Source: SAT2750 sp963581185 (GTDB taxonomy: Bacteria; Planctomycetota; Planctomycetia; Pirellulales; Pirellulaceae). From it: a stretch of 27,215 bases of DNA. Below the pieces are notes generated by a model. It searched no databases, was not told the DNA's origin, and saw only the letters and a list, made by a program, of their open reading frames with translations. The translations under genes were made by a program, and so were the position numbers. Numbering within the stretch: the first letter of the stretch is position 1; each line of letters begins with the position of its first letter. The stretch is taken from assembly GCA_963581185.1 (NCBI GenBank), contig CAUZOB010000048.1, positions 1 through 27,215 on the forward strand. The letters are read 5' to 3'. This document shows, one piece after another, positions 16,719 to 25,166 of the stretch.

Positions 16719-17510
16719 CTAGCGCCTGCCGACAGCTTCCACCAGCCAGCCAGCGGCTCGCAAGCCAGGCCACCACCAGGAGTAAGGCAGGCGTTCTCTT
16801 CCTGTAGCTGCTACCGGAACCAGTTGCCGCAACTGGAATCCTGCCTGCAGCAGGTCCCGTCGCAATTCGCCGCGACGGTAGGCATGCAAGAACATGCGAG
16901 GAATCCCGCGATAGACAAACTCGTTATCGCCACACTCCAGGTCTCGCCGAATCAGGCTCTGCCAGCGATTAGCAATCAGCCGCCGCAGGCCACTCGGCTC
17001 AAATAACTGGAACCAGTAATTGTGCAGATGCAGCAGCAAGCGGCCGCCCGGCTTGAGTATCCGCTGCATATGTCGCAGACAGGCCTGGCGGTGCTGACGA
17101 CCCTGGATCATTCCCAGCGTGCTGAACATGCAGACCACATTGTCCGCCACGTTGGAAGCAATGCCATCAAGCTGCACCAGGTTGCACTCAATCGGATTCA
17201 CATCAAGCCCCGCTGAGTCAGCCTTGTCGGCCATCTGTCGTAGCATGCTGCGGGAGAAGTCCACGCCGATGGCGGTGTGACCGGCCTCAGCCAGGGGCAG
17301 CAGGTGACGCCCGGTGCCGCAGCCCAGGTCAATCACCACTCCAGCCAGCTCGGAACCGATTGTCTGCTCGACGAGCTCCTGATCCAGCTTGAAGAGACCG
17401 TGATAGCGAAAGTAATTGTCATAGTCCTCGGCAACCAGCGCTGACTGGGCGTAATCCCATCCGCCCCGTGAAACGCCGGGGGGCAACTGCCATGCTGGTC
17501 GAGTTGGCAT
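16719..17510 (-). CDS. Class I SAM-dependent methyltransferase
   Basis: 263 residues. Motif I is VVIDLGCGTGRHLLPLA (58-74), followed by the ribose-binding acidic residue Asp84 in IGVDFS. Post-motif elements include NVVCMFSTLGMI and the strand-4/5 region LKPGGRLLLHLHNYW. This is the Methyltransf_11/25 type of small-molecule methyltransferase, with no substrate-specific motif that I can name. The C-terminal 70 residues carry many Arg and Trp residues. No signal peptide, so cytoplasmic. It is divergent from gap; the 165 bases between hold the gap promoter. Confidence 0.9.
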   Translation of the reverse strand: MPTRPAWQLPPGVSRGGWDYAQSALVAEDYDNYFRYHGLFKLDQELVEQTIGSELAGVVIDLGCGTGRHLLPLAEAGHTAIGVDFSRSMLRQMADKADSAGLDVNPIECNLVQLDGIASNVADNVVCMFSTLGMIQGRQHRQACLRHMQRILKPGGRLLLHLHNYWFQLFEPSGLRRLIANRWQSLIRRDLECGDNEFVYRGIPRMFLHAYRRGELRRDLLQAGFQLRQLVPVAATGRERLPYSWWWPGLRAAGWLVEAVGRR

Positions 17511-17545
17511 ACGTCATTCCTGCCGTTGGCTCACGCCGGGGCCGG

Positions 17546-17574
17546 TTGTTGGTGTGGAAAACCGCCAGTATAAT
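17546..17574 (+). promoter_or_regulatory. Near-consensus promoter of gap
   Basis: TTGTTG (17546-17551, 3 of 6 consensus bases) and a perfect TATAAT (17569-17574) are 17 bases apart. Transcription would start near 17581, leaving a leader of about 95 bases. It is the best -10 match I found in any intergenic region of the window, which fits a highly expressed glycolytic gene. Confidence 0.6.
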
Positions 17575-17663
17575 CGCTTTTCCTATGATCCGCCGCCGCT
17601 TTGGTAGTGCCGATCAGATTGCCGTGCCGGAATGACCGAGCGGCAGAATTCACTTGTACTGCG

Positions 17664-17668
17664 AGGAG
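17664..17668 (+). promoter_or_regulatory. Shine-Dalgarno supporting the GTG start of gap
   Basis: AGGAG lies 7 bases before GTG at 17676, which begins the conserved N-terminus AIRVAINGFGR. No ATG is near, so GTG is the start. Confidence 0.75.
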
Positions 17669-17675
17669 ATAAGCT

Positions 17676-18701
17676 GTGGCGATTCGAGTTGCGATTAACG
17701 GTTTTGGCCGAATTGGGCGTTTGACATTCCGGAACCTGGTGTCGCGTAGCGATGAGTTTGAAGTGGTCGCAGTCAACGACCTGACAGACAACTATACACT
17801 GGCCACGTTGCTCAAGTACGACAGCATCCATGGCCGCTTCGACGGCCAGGTCGACTATGACGATGACAACCTGATCGTCAATGGAACCGCCATCCGCGCG
17901 CTGTCCGAAAGAAGTCCCGCCGACTTGCCCTGGGCAGACCTCGGCGTCGATGTCGTCATCGAGAGCACCGGAATCTTCACCGCGCGAGCTACCGACGATC
18001 GAGCTGGATACGATTCACACCTCGAGGCAGGTGCCCGCAAAGTGATCCTCAGTGCACCCGCCAAGGATGGTGCCGACCTGACCTGCGTGCTGGGTGTCAA
18101 CGACGATCAGCTGAATGCAGACCTGCAGTGCGTCTCGAATGCCAGCTGCACCACCAACTGCCTGGCCCCCGTCGCCAAGGTGCTGCATGAATCCTTTGGC
18201 ATTGAATCGGGCTTGATGACCACAGTGCATGCTTATACCAACGACCAGCGAATGCAGGATATGCCGCACTCCGACCTCTACCGGGCACGCGCTGGGGCAC
18301 AGAATATCATTCCCACGTCCACCGGTGCCGCCAAGGCAGTTGGGCTGGTGATCCCGGAACTGGACGGCAAGCTGACCGGTATCGCCCTGCGTGTACCAGT
18401 CGCGACTGGCAGCGTGGTTGACCTGACGGTCAACCTGGCCAGCGATGTGACGGCCGAGTCGATCAACGAGGCAATCCGAGTCGCTGCCGAAGGACCGCTC
18501 AAGGGAATCCTCGCCTTCAGCACCGACCCACTGGTCTCCTCCGATATTATCGACGACCCCCATAGCTCTATCTTTGCCGCCGACTTTACCCAGGTGCTGG
18601 GGGGCAGTGGCCGCTTGGCCAAGGTCGTCAGCTGGTATGACAACGAGTGGGGCTATAGCTGCCGCACCACAGACCTGGTCGCCATCGTCGGCGCCTTCTA
18701 A
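17676..18701 (+). CDS. gap: Glyceraldehyde-3-phosphate dehydrogenase, type I
   Basis: 341 residues from a GTG start; normal length. Catalyses the NAD-linked phosphorylating oxidation of glyceraldehyde 3-phosphate in glycolysis, in the cytoplasm. Seen: nucleotide-binding INGFGRIGR, catalytic Cys158 in SNASCTTNCLAP, His185 in TTVHAYTNDQ, and the phosphate-binding region AAQNIIPTSTGAAKAVG (here RAGAQNIIPTSTGAAKAVG). AVNDLTDNYTLATLLKYDS carries Asp after Asn at the cofactor strand, which favours NAD over NADP. The C-terminus with WYDNEWGYSCR is intact. The M3 peptidase gene follows after 32 bases and may be read from the same transcript. Confidence 0.98.
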   Translation: MAIRVAINGFGRIGRLTFRNLVSRSDEFEVVAVNDLTDNYTLATLLKYDSIHGRFDGQVDYDDDNLIVNGTAIRALSERSPADLPWADLGVDVVIESTGIFTARATDDRAGYDSHLEAGARKVILSAPAKDGADLTCVLGVNDDQLNADLQCVSNASCTTNCLAPVAKVLHESFGIESGLMTTVHAYTNDQRMQDMPHSDLYRARAGAQNIIPTSTGAAKAVGLVIPELDGKLTGIALRVPVATGSVVDLTVNLASDVTAESINEAIRVAAEGPLKGILAFSTDPLVSSDIIDDPHSSIFAADFTQVLGGSGRLAKVVSWYDNEWGYSCRTTDLVAIVGAF

Positions 18702-18733
18702 GCCCTTTACGATTGTCCAGTTGAGGTGCCAGC

Positions 18734-20419
18734 ATGGACGCGATCCGCTTCGACGAGATCCAACAGGGCCCACCCGATCTGGATCAAGTGCGCCGACAGG
18801 TTCAGCAACTGCAGCAGGAACTCGCTGCAGCCAGCAGCGCGGACGATGCAGTCGCTGTGATGACGAGCTGGGACAAGCTGCGACGGGAACATGATTGCTG
18901 GACCGCGCTGACCCACCTGCACTTCCAGCAGGATACCACCAACGAACTCTACCGGCAGGAGCGTGAGCACTGCGATCGACTCACGCCCCAGCTGACCGAG
19001 TTGGCAGTGGCGATCAAGCGGCAGCTGGTCGAACACCCCTTGCGGGCAGAAATCGAGCAGCAGGTGGGAGTCCAGGCATTCAAACTCTGGGAATCCGAGA
19101 TTCCCACCTACGATCCGGTCATCGAACAGGACCTGGTCCAGCAAAGTACGCTGACAGCCCGCTACGTTGAGTTGCTGGCATCCGCCAGTTTCGATTTTCG
19201 CGGTGAGACACTGAACCTCTCAGGTATCACCAAGTTCATGGAGAATCAGGACGGTGAGATCCGCCGGCAGGCGTCGGAAACCCGCTGGAACTGGTTTGCA
19301 GAGAACCGCGACCAGCTGGATGAGCTGTTCTCCCAACTGGTCACGCTGCGCCACGGCATGGCCCAGAAGCTGGGCTTTAAGGACTATGTCGAACTCGCTT
19401 ACCTGTTGATGCAACGCGTCGACTACAACCAGCAGGATGTCGCCCTCTACCGCCAGGCAGTGCTGGATGAAGTTACACCGATTACCAGCCAGCTGCGTCG
19501 CTGGCAGGCCGACCAGCTGGGGATTGAAAAGGTCATGGCCTGGGATTCAGCTGTCTTTTTCGCCGACGGGAACCCGCTTCCCCAGGGCGATCATGATTGG
19601 ATGATCCGCCAGGCCACGAAAATGTTCGACGACATGGGAGGCGGGCTTGATAGCTTCTTCAAGCTGCTCTCCGAGGGCGGCTTCATGGACCTGAAGATGC
19701 GCGAGGGGAAGGCTGGCGGTGGCTTCTGTACGTCGTTCGAGACCGTCGGGATGCCCTTCATCTTCGCCAACTTCAACGGCACGCGGGGCGATGTGGAAGT
19801 CTTCACGCACGAGGTGGGACATGCTTTCCAGTGCTTCCAGAGCCGCGGGCAACCCTGGGTCGACTATCTCTGGCCAACCTACGAGTCCTGCGAGATTCAC
19901 TCGATGTCGCTTGAGTTTCTGACCTGGCCACACATGGAAAAGTTCTTCGGCGATCGAGCCGACCAGTTCCGGCAGATCCACCTGGCAGGTGCCTTGCTGT
20001 TCCTGCCCTACGGCGTCGCCGTGGACCACTTCCAGCACCTCGTCTATTCGCACCCCACCGCCACGGCAGATGAGCGGCACCAGATGTGGCAACAGCTGGA
20101 ACAGGAATACATGCCCTGGCTCGATTGGGGCGATATACCGCACGCCTCCGACGGCGGTCGCTGGCAGGCACAGCGACACATCTATCTCTCCCCTTTCTAT
20201 TACATCGATTACACACTGGCCCAAACCTGTGCCCTGCAGTTCTGGCTGAGGGCCAGCCAGGACCCGGACAAGGCACTGCAGGATTACGTGGCCCTCTGCC
20301 AGCGCGGTGGGGAAGCTCCCTTCCGCGAGCTGGTCGATTCGGCCGGCCTGGAATCACCATTCACGCCGGGATGCCTGGGCGATGTGGTGGCCGCCGCACG
20401 CCAGGAATTGGGCGTCTAG
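18734..20419 (+). CDS. M3-family oligoendopeptidase (PepF-like zinc metallopeptidase)
   Basis: 561 residues, typical for the M3 oligoendopeptidase group. The zinc site is FTHEVGH with His359, Glu360 and His363; the third ligand is probably Glu387 in ESCEIHSM. The N-terminal helical half carries signatures such as LVTLRHGMAQKLGFKDYVELAY and RVDYNQQDVALYRQAV, and GGGFCTSF and PFIFANFNGTRGDVEVFTHE lead into the active site. IYLSPFYYIDYTLAQ and the C-terminal region are complete. It should cut short peptides inside the cell. There is no signal peptide. GAGGT lies 6 bases before the ATG. Confidence 0.95.
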   Translation: MDAIRFDEIQQGPPDLDQVRRQVQQLQQELAAASSADDAVAVMTSWDKLRREHDCWTALTHLHFQQDTTNELYRQEREHCDRLTPQLTELAVAIKRQLVEHPLRAEIEQQVGVQAFKLWESEIPTYDPVIEQDLVQQSTLTARYVELLASASFDFRGETLNLSGITKFMENQDGEIRRQASETRWNWFAENRDQLDELFSQLVTLRHGMAQKLGFKDYVELAYLLMQRVDYNQQDVALYRQAVLDEVTPITSQLRRWQADQLGIEKVMAWDSAVFFADGNPLPQGDHDWMIRQATKMFDDMGGGLDSFFKLLSEGGFMDLKMREGKAGGGFCTSFETVGMPFIFANFNGTRGDVEVFTHEVGHAFQCFQSRGQPWVDYLWPTYESCEIHSMSLEFLTWPHMEKFFGDRADQFRQIHLAGALLFLPYGVAVDHFQHLVYSHPTATADERHQMWQQLEQEYMPWLDWGDIPHASDGGRWQAQRHIYLSPFYYIDYTLAQTCALQFWLRASQDPDKALQDYVALCQRGGEAPFRELVDSAGLESPFTPGCLGDVVAAARQELGV

Positions 20420-20440
20420 CCAGATGCCGATCGTTCTTTG

Positions 20441-20504
20441 GCAGAGGCGATTCGCCTCCCCTCTGCTGCTGCATCCTGCCGACTACATGGGAACCAGGCA
20501 GGAT
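20441..20504. terminator. Two hairpins between convergent M3 peptidase and fxsA genes
   Basis: First: GCAGAGG (20441-20447) pairs with CCTCTGC (20460-20466), or alternatively GAGGCG (20444-20449) pairs with CGCCTC (20453-20458). Second: ATCCTGCC (20473-20480) and GGCAGGAT (20497-20504) form a perfect 8-base stem with a 16-base loop. No T-run follows on either strand. Their place in the 90-base gap between convergent genes suggests a bidirectional termination or 3'-end region. Confidence 0.4.
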
Positions 20505-20509
20505 CAACC

Positions 20510-20971
20510 CTAATCGCTCGCTTGATCCTCTTCTTCCAACACGACCGTCCCCTCAAGCAGATCGTCGTCCTCTTGATTCGGCGGCGGCTCATGGTTGCCG
20601 GGAAATATGACCTGCTGCACGTGACGTTGCATTCGACGAATCAGTCTATTGCGGAAGAACGTGCGGCTGCCTGGAACAACGAGGCTGAATCCGAACAGGT
20701 CAGTAAGAATGCCGGGCGTCACCAGCAGCACACCGGCGATCAGGATCAACAGGCCATCGACCAGAGCTTCGGTCGGTAATTTCCCGGTGGCAGATTGCTG
20801 GCGAATGCGGCGGTAGGTACTCAATCCCTGGGATTTGCAGAGCCACCAGCCGACAATGCCACTGACCAGTACCCAGCCGACAGCCGCCAGCGTGCTGGTC
20901 CGTCGCCCCAGTTCAACCAGCAGCGCCAGTTCGACCAGTGGTAGAACCAGCATCAATAGCAGAAATTTCAT
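20510..20971 (-). CDS. fxsA: FxsA family membrane protein
   Basis: 153 residues. Hydrophobic segments lie near residues 1-20 (FLLLMLVLPLVELALLVEL), 27-46 (TLAAVGWVLVSGIVGWWLC) and 68-100 (VDGLLILIAGVLLVTPGILTDLFG). The pattern GxxLLxPGxLTDxxGF is the FxsA signature. The last 30 residues are strongly acidic and likely cytoplasmic. In E. coli, FxsA overproduction relieves exclusion of phage T7 by the F plasmid; the normal function is unknown. It lies 67 bases after the TPR protein gene on the same strand and may share its transcript. Confidence 0.92.
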   Translation of the reverse strand: MKFLLLMLVLPLVELALLVELGRRTSTLAAVGWVLVSGIVGWWLCKSQGLSTYRRIRQQSATGKLPTEALVDGLLILIAGVLLVTPGILTDLFGFSLVVPGSRTFFRNRLIRRMQRHVQQVIFPGNHEPPPNQEDDDLLEGTVVLEEEDQASD

Positions 20972-21038
20972 TCCTATCCTGGTCCCCGTCAGGAAGACTG
21001 GCTGCCGTGGTCAGCCCCGCCTCCAGCTCGTCTGCTGG

Positions 21039-23012
21039 TTAACGGCGCTCCACCTCAGTCGATTCGCTGGCCTGCAGACTGGCTGCCTGTTTAGCAAACT
21101 TGTCAGCTTGCTCCGTTTTACCGAGGGCCCGGTACATGACGGCCAGGTTTCCATACGGGATCGCCAGATGTTGACGTGGGAAATCATCTTCCTGGACAGC
21201 CGTTTCCACCCAGAGGATCCCCTTTTCGGTCAATTCCAGGCCGCGCACCTTGTTGCCTGTTTGCCAGAACGATAGTCCCATGCTGACCAGCCGCTCACCG
21301 TGCCAGCCACGCTCAGTCCAGTTCGTCTCCATACCAGGCTGCTCAAGTGGTCCCAGCGCTTTTGTGTACCAGCTGACAGCACGATCATGATCCTGCTTGG
21401 CAATCGCAAACTGCGAGCCAACCAGGAAGTACAAGCCTCCCAGCAGGACCTGTCCCGAGAGTGCATTCTGACGTGGCGATCTGGCCATGGCGATCTGCTT
21501 GTCCGCCTTGAATGCCAATCCAATCGATTCATCGGCGGCCCCGCGATGGCGCGCCATCTGGGCGGCAGCAAAAAGGCCGCCTGCCAGCTTCCAGTGCAAC
21601 TCGCGAACCAGCAGTGGATCGGTCTCGCCCTCCAACATCGCCTGGGCAATGCTCTCAAGCTGATCGACCAGCGCCGTCTCATCTGTTTCGTCTCGCAAGG
21701 TCGCCTGCACATCCAGCTGCGCCAGGGTCCCATCCAGCTGCACCAGCTCGGGTGCCACGCCGCGGGTTGCCAGGTGAATTGCCAGCTTGTCTGCAATTTC
21801 CAGCCAGCGTAGCGAGGCTGTAGCGGTCTCCTTGGCCTCCCAATCGCCGGCAGCTACCACGCCAGCCATGCTGCGATGGGCATCGACCAGCAGCAGCAAG
21901 GCCTCGTCGCGCTGCCGCCCAGCCAGTTCGGGCAATAACTGACGAGCCCGTTCAATCGCCTCCTCGTGATATTGAATCACAACGCCCCGGTCGACCCGCT
22001 GATCAATCAACTGTCCCAGCAGGAGGGCAGCCCTGGCACGCAGGATAGCAGGGGTACTCGTGCTATTTCGTAACTGTCTGACTTGCTGGATCGCGTTGGA
22101 AACGTGTCCTGTCTCCGCCCAGAGGCGGGCCTGCAGGAGTTGTGATGGCAGATCGGCCGGTGCCAGCTGGGTCACCCGCCCCAGCGCTTCGAGGGCTGCT
22201 GTGTATTCCCCCGTGTGAGCCAGCACGCGGGCTTCGGCCGCAATTGCTGCTGTCGATTCTGGCTTCAGCTGCTGGGCATAGCGAGCCAGCTGCAGTGCGC
22301 GGGTGAACTGGCTGTACTCCAGCTGCTGGGCTGCCTGTAAGAAGTCAAGTTCGCGGATCGGGTGGAATGAGACCTGGGTGACGTACGCCTGTCCGTCCTG
22401 CTCCTGACACGTCAGGCTGACTCCCCGCTCAGGGAAAATCCGCTGCGTTGTTCCGGTCGACGACAGTTGTCGATTGACGCCCTCGGCCGGCGGCAATTCC
22501 AGCTGGCTAATAAACTCCGTCACCGGCAGAGTCTTGGCGAGGTGCAAATGGATCGATTCGAGCAGATCAGCATGCATCACCACACCCACCCGCTCGTACG
22601 GTTCCAGCATATACGTCTGGATCCAGCGTTCGCCCTGCTGGAGTGAAAGTCGTGGCTCACCCAGTACTTCCTTGACCCGTGCCTCCGTGCTCACGCCCGG
22701 AATCAGCTCGGCAAAGCTGGTCGGCTGAAATCTGACCGCTGCGACCTTCTCAGCAACCGCTGCCGCCGCCAGATCCCCAAGCGGCTGCTCTCCGCTGGCC
22801 TGCTGAACATTCGACCCGTCCGCTGATTCTTCTGCCGGCTTGTCGGCAGGCGTTTGCACCAGCACGGAAACAGCCCGCGCTGGTTCAGGCTTCGGATCCG
22901 GCAGCTGCTGAAAGGCCTCCAGTAGTTGCGGGCCGGTTAACCAGCAGACGAACCAGGCCGCGAACAGTCCGCTGTAGCGGATCGTCGGGGTTGTGCAGGA
23001 CGAAGCAGCCAT
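21039..23012 (-). CDS. Exported TPR-repeat protein with a possible BamE/SmpA-like domain
   Basis: 657 residues from ATG 23012. The frame is open to 23252 but would overlap the GTPase gene and pass through a promoter-like element; ATG 23096 is a less likely choice. The N-terminus has a hydrophobic segment (YSGLFAAWFVCWLTG), so it is exported or anchored. After a Pro/Ala-rich linker, residues near 100-165 read FAELIPGVSTEARVKEVLGEPR ... GERWIQTYML, a pattern like the SmpA/OmlA (BamE) fold. From about residue 230, helical repeats of TPR type follow (YSQFTRALQLARYAQQLKP, GEYTAALEALGRVTQLAP, PYGNLAVMYRALGKTEQA). No enzyme motif. It is probably a periplasmic scaffold. Confidence 0.82.
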   Translation of the reverse strand: MAASSCTTPTIRYSGLFAAWFVCWLTGPQLLEAFQQLPDPKPEPARAVSVLVQTPADKPAEESADGSNVQQASGEQPLGDLAAAAVAEKVAAVRFQPTSFAELIPGVSTEARVKEVLGEPRLSLQQGERWIQTYMLEPYERVGVVMHADLLESIHLHLAKTLPVTEFISQLELPPAEGVNRQLSSTGTTQRIFPERGVSLTCQEQDGQAYVTQVSFHPIRELDFLQAAQQLEYSQFTRALQLARYAQQLKPESTAAIAAEARVLAHTGEYTAALEALGRVTQLAPADLPSQLLQARLWAETGHVSNAIQQVRQLRNSTSTPAILRARAALLLGQLIDQRVDRGVVIQYHEEAIERARQLLPELAGRQRDEALLLLVDAHRSMAGVVAAGDWEAKETATASLRWLEIADKLAIHLATRGVAPELVQLDGTLAQLDVQATLRDETDETALVDQLESIAQAMLEGETDPLLVRELHWKLAGGLFAAAQMARHRGAADESIGLAFKADKQIAMARSPRQNALSGQVLLGGLYFLVGSQFAIAKQDHDRAVSWYTKALGPLEQPGMETNWTERGWHGERLVSMGLSFWQTGNKVRGLELTEKGILWVETAVQEDDFPRQHLAIPYGNLAVMYRALGKTEQADKFAKQAASLQASESTEVERR

Positions 23013-23078
23013 GGTCGAGTTCGCTGGGAAAAAGGTCGTGCTATGAGCGAAAAAACGGAGTTTCACGAGGCGCGGGTT

Positions 23079-23106
23079 AGTATACGCATCCGTCATCCTG
23101 CGTCCA
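23079..23106 (-). promoter_or_regulatory. Putative promoter of the TPR protein gene
   Basis: On the minus strand, TGGACG (23106-23101, 4 of 6 consensus bases) and TATACT (23084-23079, 5 of 6) are 16 bases apart. Transcription would start near 23072, about 60 bases before the ATG at 23012. It makes the upstream in-frame ATG at 23096 unlikely. Confidence 0.45.
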
Positions 23107-23199
23107 CCGGAATCCCGTCGTAGCGACAGCCGGCCACGCCCGCTGCAGAAGAAGATGGGATCCCAAGGGCTCGCAGGGCAGGCACAAGCGCTAGAGCAA

Positions 23200-24354
23200 T
23201 TAGAGCCAGTCAGAGAGAAGTTCAGCTGCCGCTGCCGGATTGCCCTCGGCAATCAGCTGGCAGGCCTGGTCCAGGTCATCAGCCAGTGACTGGCCACAGG
23301 GAATCGGCCTCCCGGCTACTGGTGGATCGGGGATCAGCTGGCCGACGATCCGGCTTATCAAGCGGCTGATGCCCCATTCCTCCGTGGCAGAGACTTCGAG
23401 CACGCCAGGCTCTGCAGCGTTGCCAGCGGGCGGCTGGCATGTCATCGCAGCTGGCTCCAGCAGGTCCCACTTGTTTCGCACGATCAGCGTAGGACGTTGG
23501 CTGGCAGCTTCTGTACCTGTGCCACTGCCAGGCTGCCTGGCATCTTCGACCATCAGCACCAGGTCGGCGGATTCCAGTGCCTGTCGGGCACGTTCTCTGC
23601 CGGCACGTTCCAGCGGCTGTTGGCTGTCGTCAAAGCCAGCTGTATCGATCAGCTCGACCGGCCAGCCATCCAGTGCAGTTAATGCAGAGAGGCGATCCCG
23701 AGTCGTCCCCGACTGCTCATCCACGATAGCCCGCTGGTAGCCAGCCAGCACATTCAGCAGGCTGCTCTTGCCAACATTGGGGACTCCCACCAGGCAGACA
23801 CGCCAGGGAGTCACCAGGTGGCGAGCCAGCGGACCCTCTGCCTGCAGCCGGGCAAGTTGCAGGGCTGCCTGGTCGGCCTGGTCAGTATGCAGTTGTTCCA
23901 CGATCTGTCCCAGCGAGTCGGCCAGCAGGCCGCTGCTCTGTTCGAGCAGCAGTCCGGCAATTCGCTGAGTCGGTGCCAGCAGGAGCAGTTCGGAGAGAGT
24001 ATGTGCAAGTCGATGGGGTGCCAGTCGCGCCAGCAGCTGGTCGGCAGCGACGGGCCTGCCGCCCGCCTCGCAGAGTGCTGCCAACACCGTCTCAATGGCA
24101 GCCTCCCCACCGTGGCAATGCACGGCAATCTGCCCCTCGTGCTGCTGGCAGACAATCAGCTCTTCGCCGGTCTGCCAGCAACCATGCAGTACGCGACCGG
24201 TGTCGTCGGCAGCCAGCGGACGTCCTCGAGTCGGCCGAAAACAGTGGTTGACCAGTTCGCGGGCAGCTGGCCCGGCCACCAGGCAGCTGGCGATGGCGCC
24301 CGGTCCACGGGCAGTGAGTACTGCCACCTCGGTCTCAGGCTGCCCAGGTGTCAC
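23200..24354 (-). CDS. MnmE (TrmE)-like GTPase, shortened and divergent
   Basis: 384 residues from GTG 24354, which overlaps the coaX stop codon (GTGA) and has AGGA upstream. The N-terminal part resembles the MnmE tetrahydrofolate-binding domain (EVAVLTARGPGAIAS and VHCHGG). The G domain is complete: GVPNVGKSS (190-198, keeping the Asn that binds potassium in MnmE), SGTTRD (215-220), DTAG (237-240), NKWD (294-297) and SATEEWG (322-328). MnmE with MnmG modifies the wobble uridine of some tRNAs. Here only about 60 residues follow the G domain, the helical domain is reduced, and the C-terminal FCIGK motif with its essential Cys is missing. The family is about 450 residues. It may be a paralogue with another role, or a lineage-specific form. 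Confidence 0.8.
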   Translation of the reverse strand: MTPGQPETEVAVLTARGPGAIASCLVAGPAARELVNHCFRPTRGRPLAADDTGRVLHGCWQTGEELIVCQQHEGQIAVHCHGGEAAIETVLAALCEAGGRPVAADQLLARLAPHRLAHTLSELLLLAPTQRIAGLLLEQSSGLLADSLGQIVEQLHTDQADQAALQLARLQAEGPLARHLVTPWRVCLVGVPNVGKSSLLNVLAGYQRAIVDEQSGTTRDRLSALTALDGWPVELIDTAGFDDSQQPLERAGRERARQALESADLVLMVEDARQPGSGTGTEAASQRPTLIVRNKWDLLEPAAMTCQPPAGNAAEPGVLEVSATEEWGISRLISRIVGQLIPDPPVAGRPIPCGQSLADDLDQACQLIAEGNPAAAAELLSDWL

Positions 24355-25166
24355 GATCGTTCCTCGTCCTGCTGCAGCTGGCTTCGCTGGCCTACTGCCA
24401 GGGCAATACCTGCCAGCACAAGGTCCGGCTGGCAATGCACCTTGCCACTAAACTCATCACGCCATTCGATGCCACCCCCCGTCAGGTACAGCTCAACCTC
24501 AGCCTGCAGTTCGGCTGTCATCCGCTCAACCAGCTCTCGCACAGCTCCCACGGTACCCCAGTAAACACCGCTGGCAATTGCTTCCTCGGTCCCCTCGCCC
24601 ACAACTGGCGGTCGAGCTGGGATTCTTACTTCGGGCAACAGGTCGGTCTGACGGGCCAGCGCCGAGGCAGCCATCCGCTGGCCTGGCAAAATGGCCCCAC
24701 CACAGAAGCGGCCATCCTGGTCGACCAGGTCGACCGTCACGGCAGAACCTGAATCGATCACGATCGCAGCTCGCCCTGGCTGACGCAGCTGGTTCACGGC
24801 GACGGCTGCCGCCAGCCGATCGATGCCGACTTTTTCCGGCCGCGGCAGGGCAACCTCGATGTTCATCTGCTGATGAGTCAGCTGGGTCAGTGAATCGCCA
24901 GGTCGTACTCGCTGCAGCGTCTGCTCAAGCCAGGCGGTGCGTGGTCGATGGACACTGGCAACAAACCAGGGGGTAGCGCTGTCACCAAGCTGGCTGGAGA
25001 TATCATCGAGCCAATCGGGCGCATCCAGCTGTGTATGCAGCAGGGCGTTTTGCCATTGCGCTTCCGGCAGCCTGTCTGTTGGCGCCGTTGCCGAAAAAGA
25101 CCCGATCCGCAAGCGGCTATTGCCGACATCGACAGCGACGAAGACGGGTTCCACGGGCATCTTCAT
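24351..25166 (-). CDS. coaX: Type III pantothenate kinase
   Basis: 271 residues. CoaX phosphorylates pantothenate with ATP, the first step from pantothenate to CoA, and needs a monovalent cation. It belongs to the ASKHA fold. Seen: phosphate-binding DVGNSRLRIG (13-22), KVGIDRLAA, DSGSAVTVDLVD with the second phosphate loop, GGAILPGQRM, and GTVGAV. The start ATG overlaps the obg stop codon (ATGA), with AGGAG 5 bases upstream at 25172-25176, and the stop overlaps the GTG of the next gene. Coupled translation of obg, coaX and the MnmE-like gene is likely. Confidence 0.95.
   Translation of the reverse strand: MKMPVEPVFVAVDVGNSRLRIGSFSATAPTDRLPEAQWQNALLHTQLDAPDWLDDISSQLGDSATPWFVASVHRPRTAWLEQTLQRVRPGDSLTQLTHQQMNIEVALPRPEKVGIDRLAAAVAVNQLRQPGRAAIVIDSGSAVTVDLVDQDGRFCGGAILPGQRMAASALARQTDLLPEVRIPARPPVVGEGTEEAIASGVYWGTVGAVRELVERMTAELQAEVELYLTGGGIEWRDEFSGKVHCQPDLVLAGIALAVGQRSQLQQDEERS

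Noticed and set aside
15958..16776. 272-residue minus-strand open frame over the secreted two-repeat protein
   Set aside because: The plus-strand frame has a ribosome-binding site, signal peptide and protein-like repeats; the minus frame overlaps the methyltransferase end and lacks these.
18015..18773. 252-residue antisense open frame in gap
   Set aside because: gap is certain on the plus strand; the antisense frame shows no recognisable domain.
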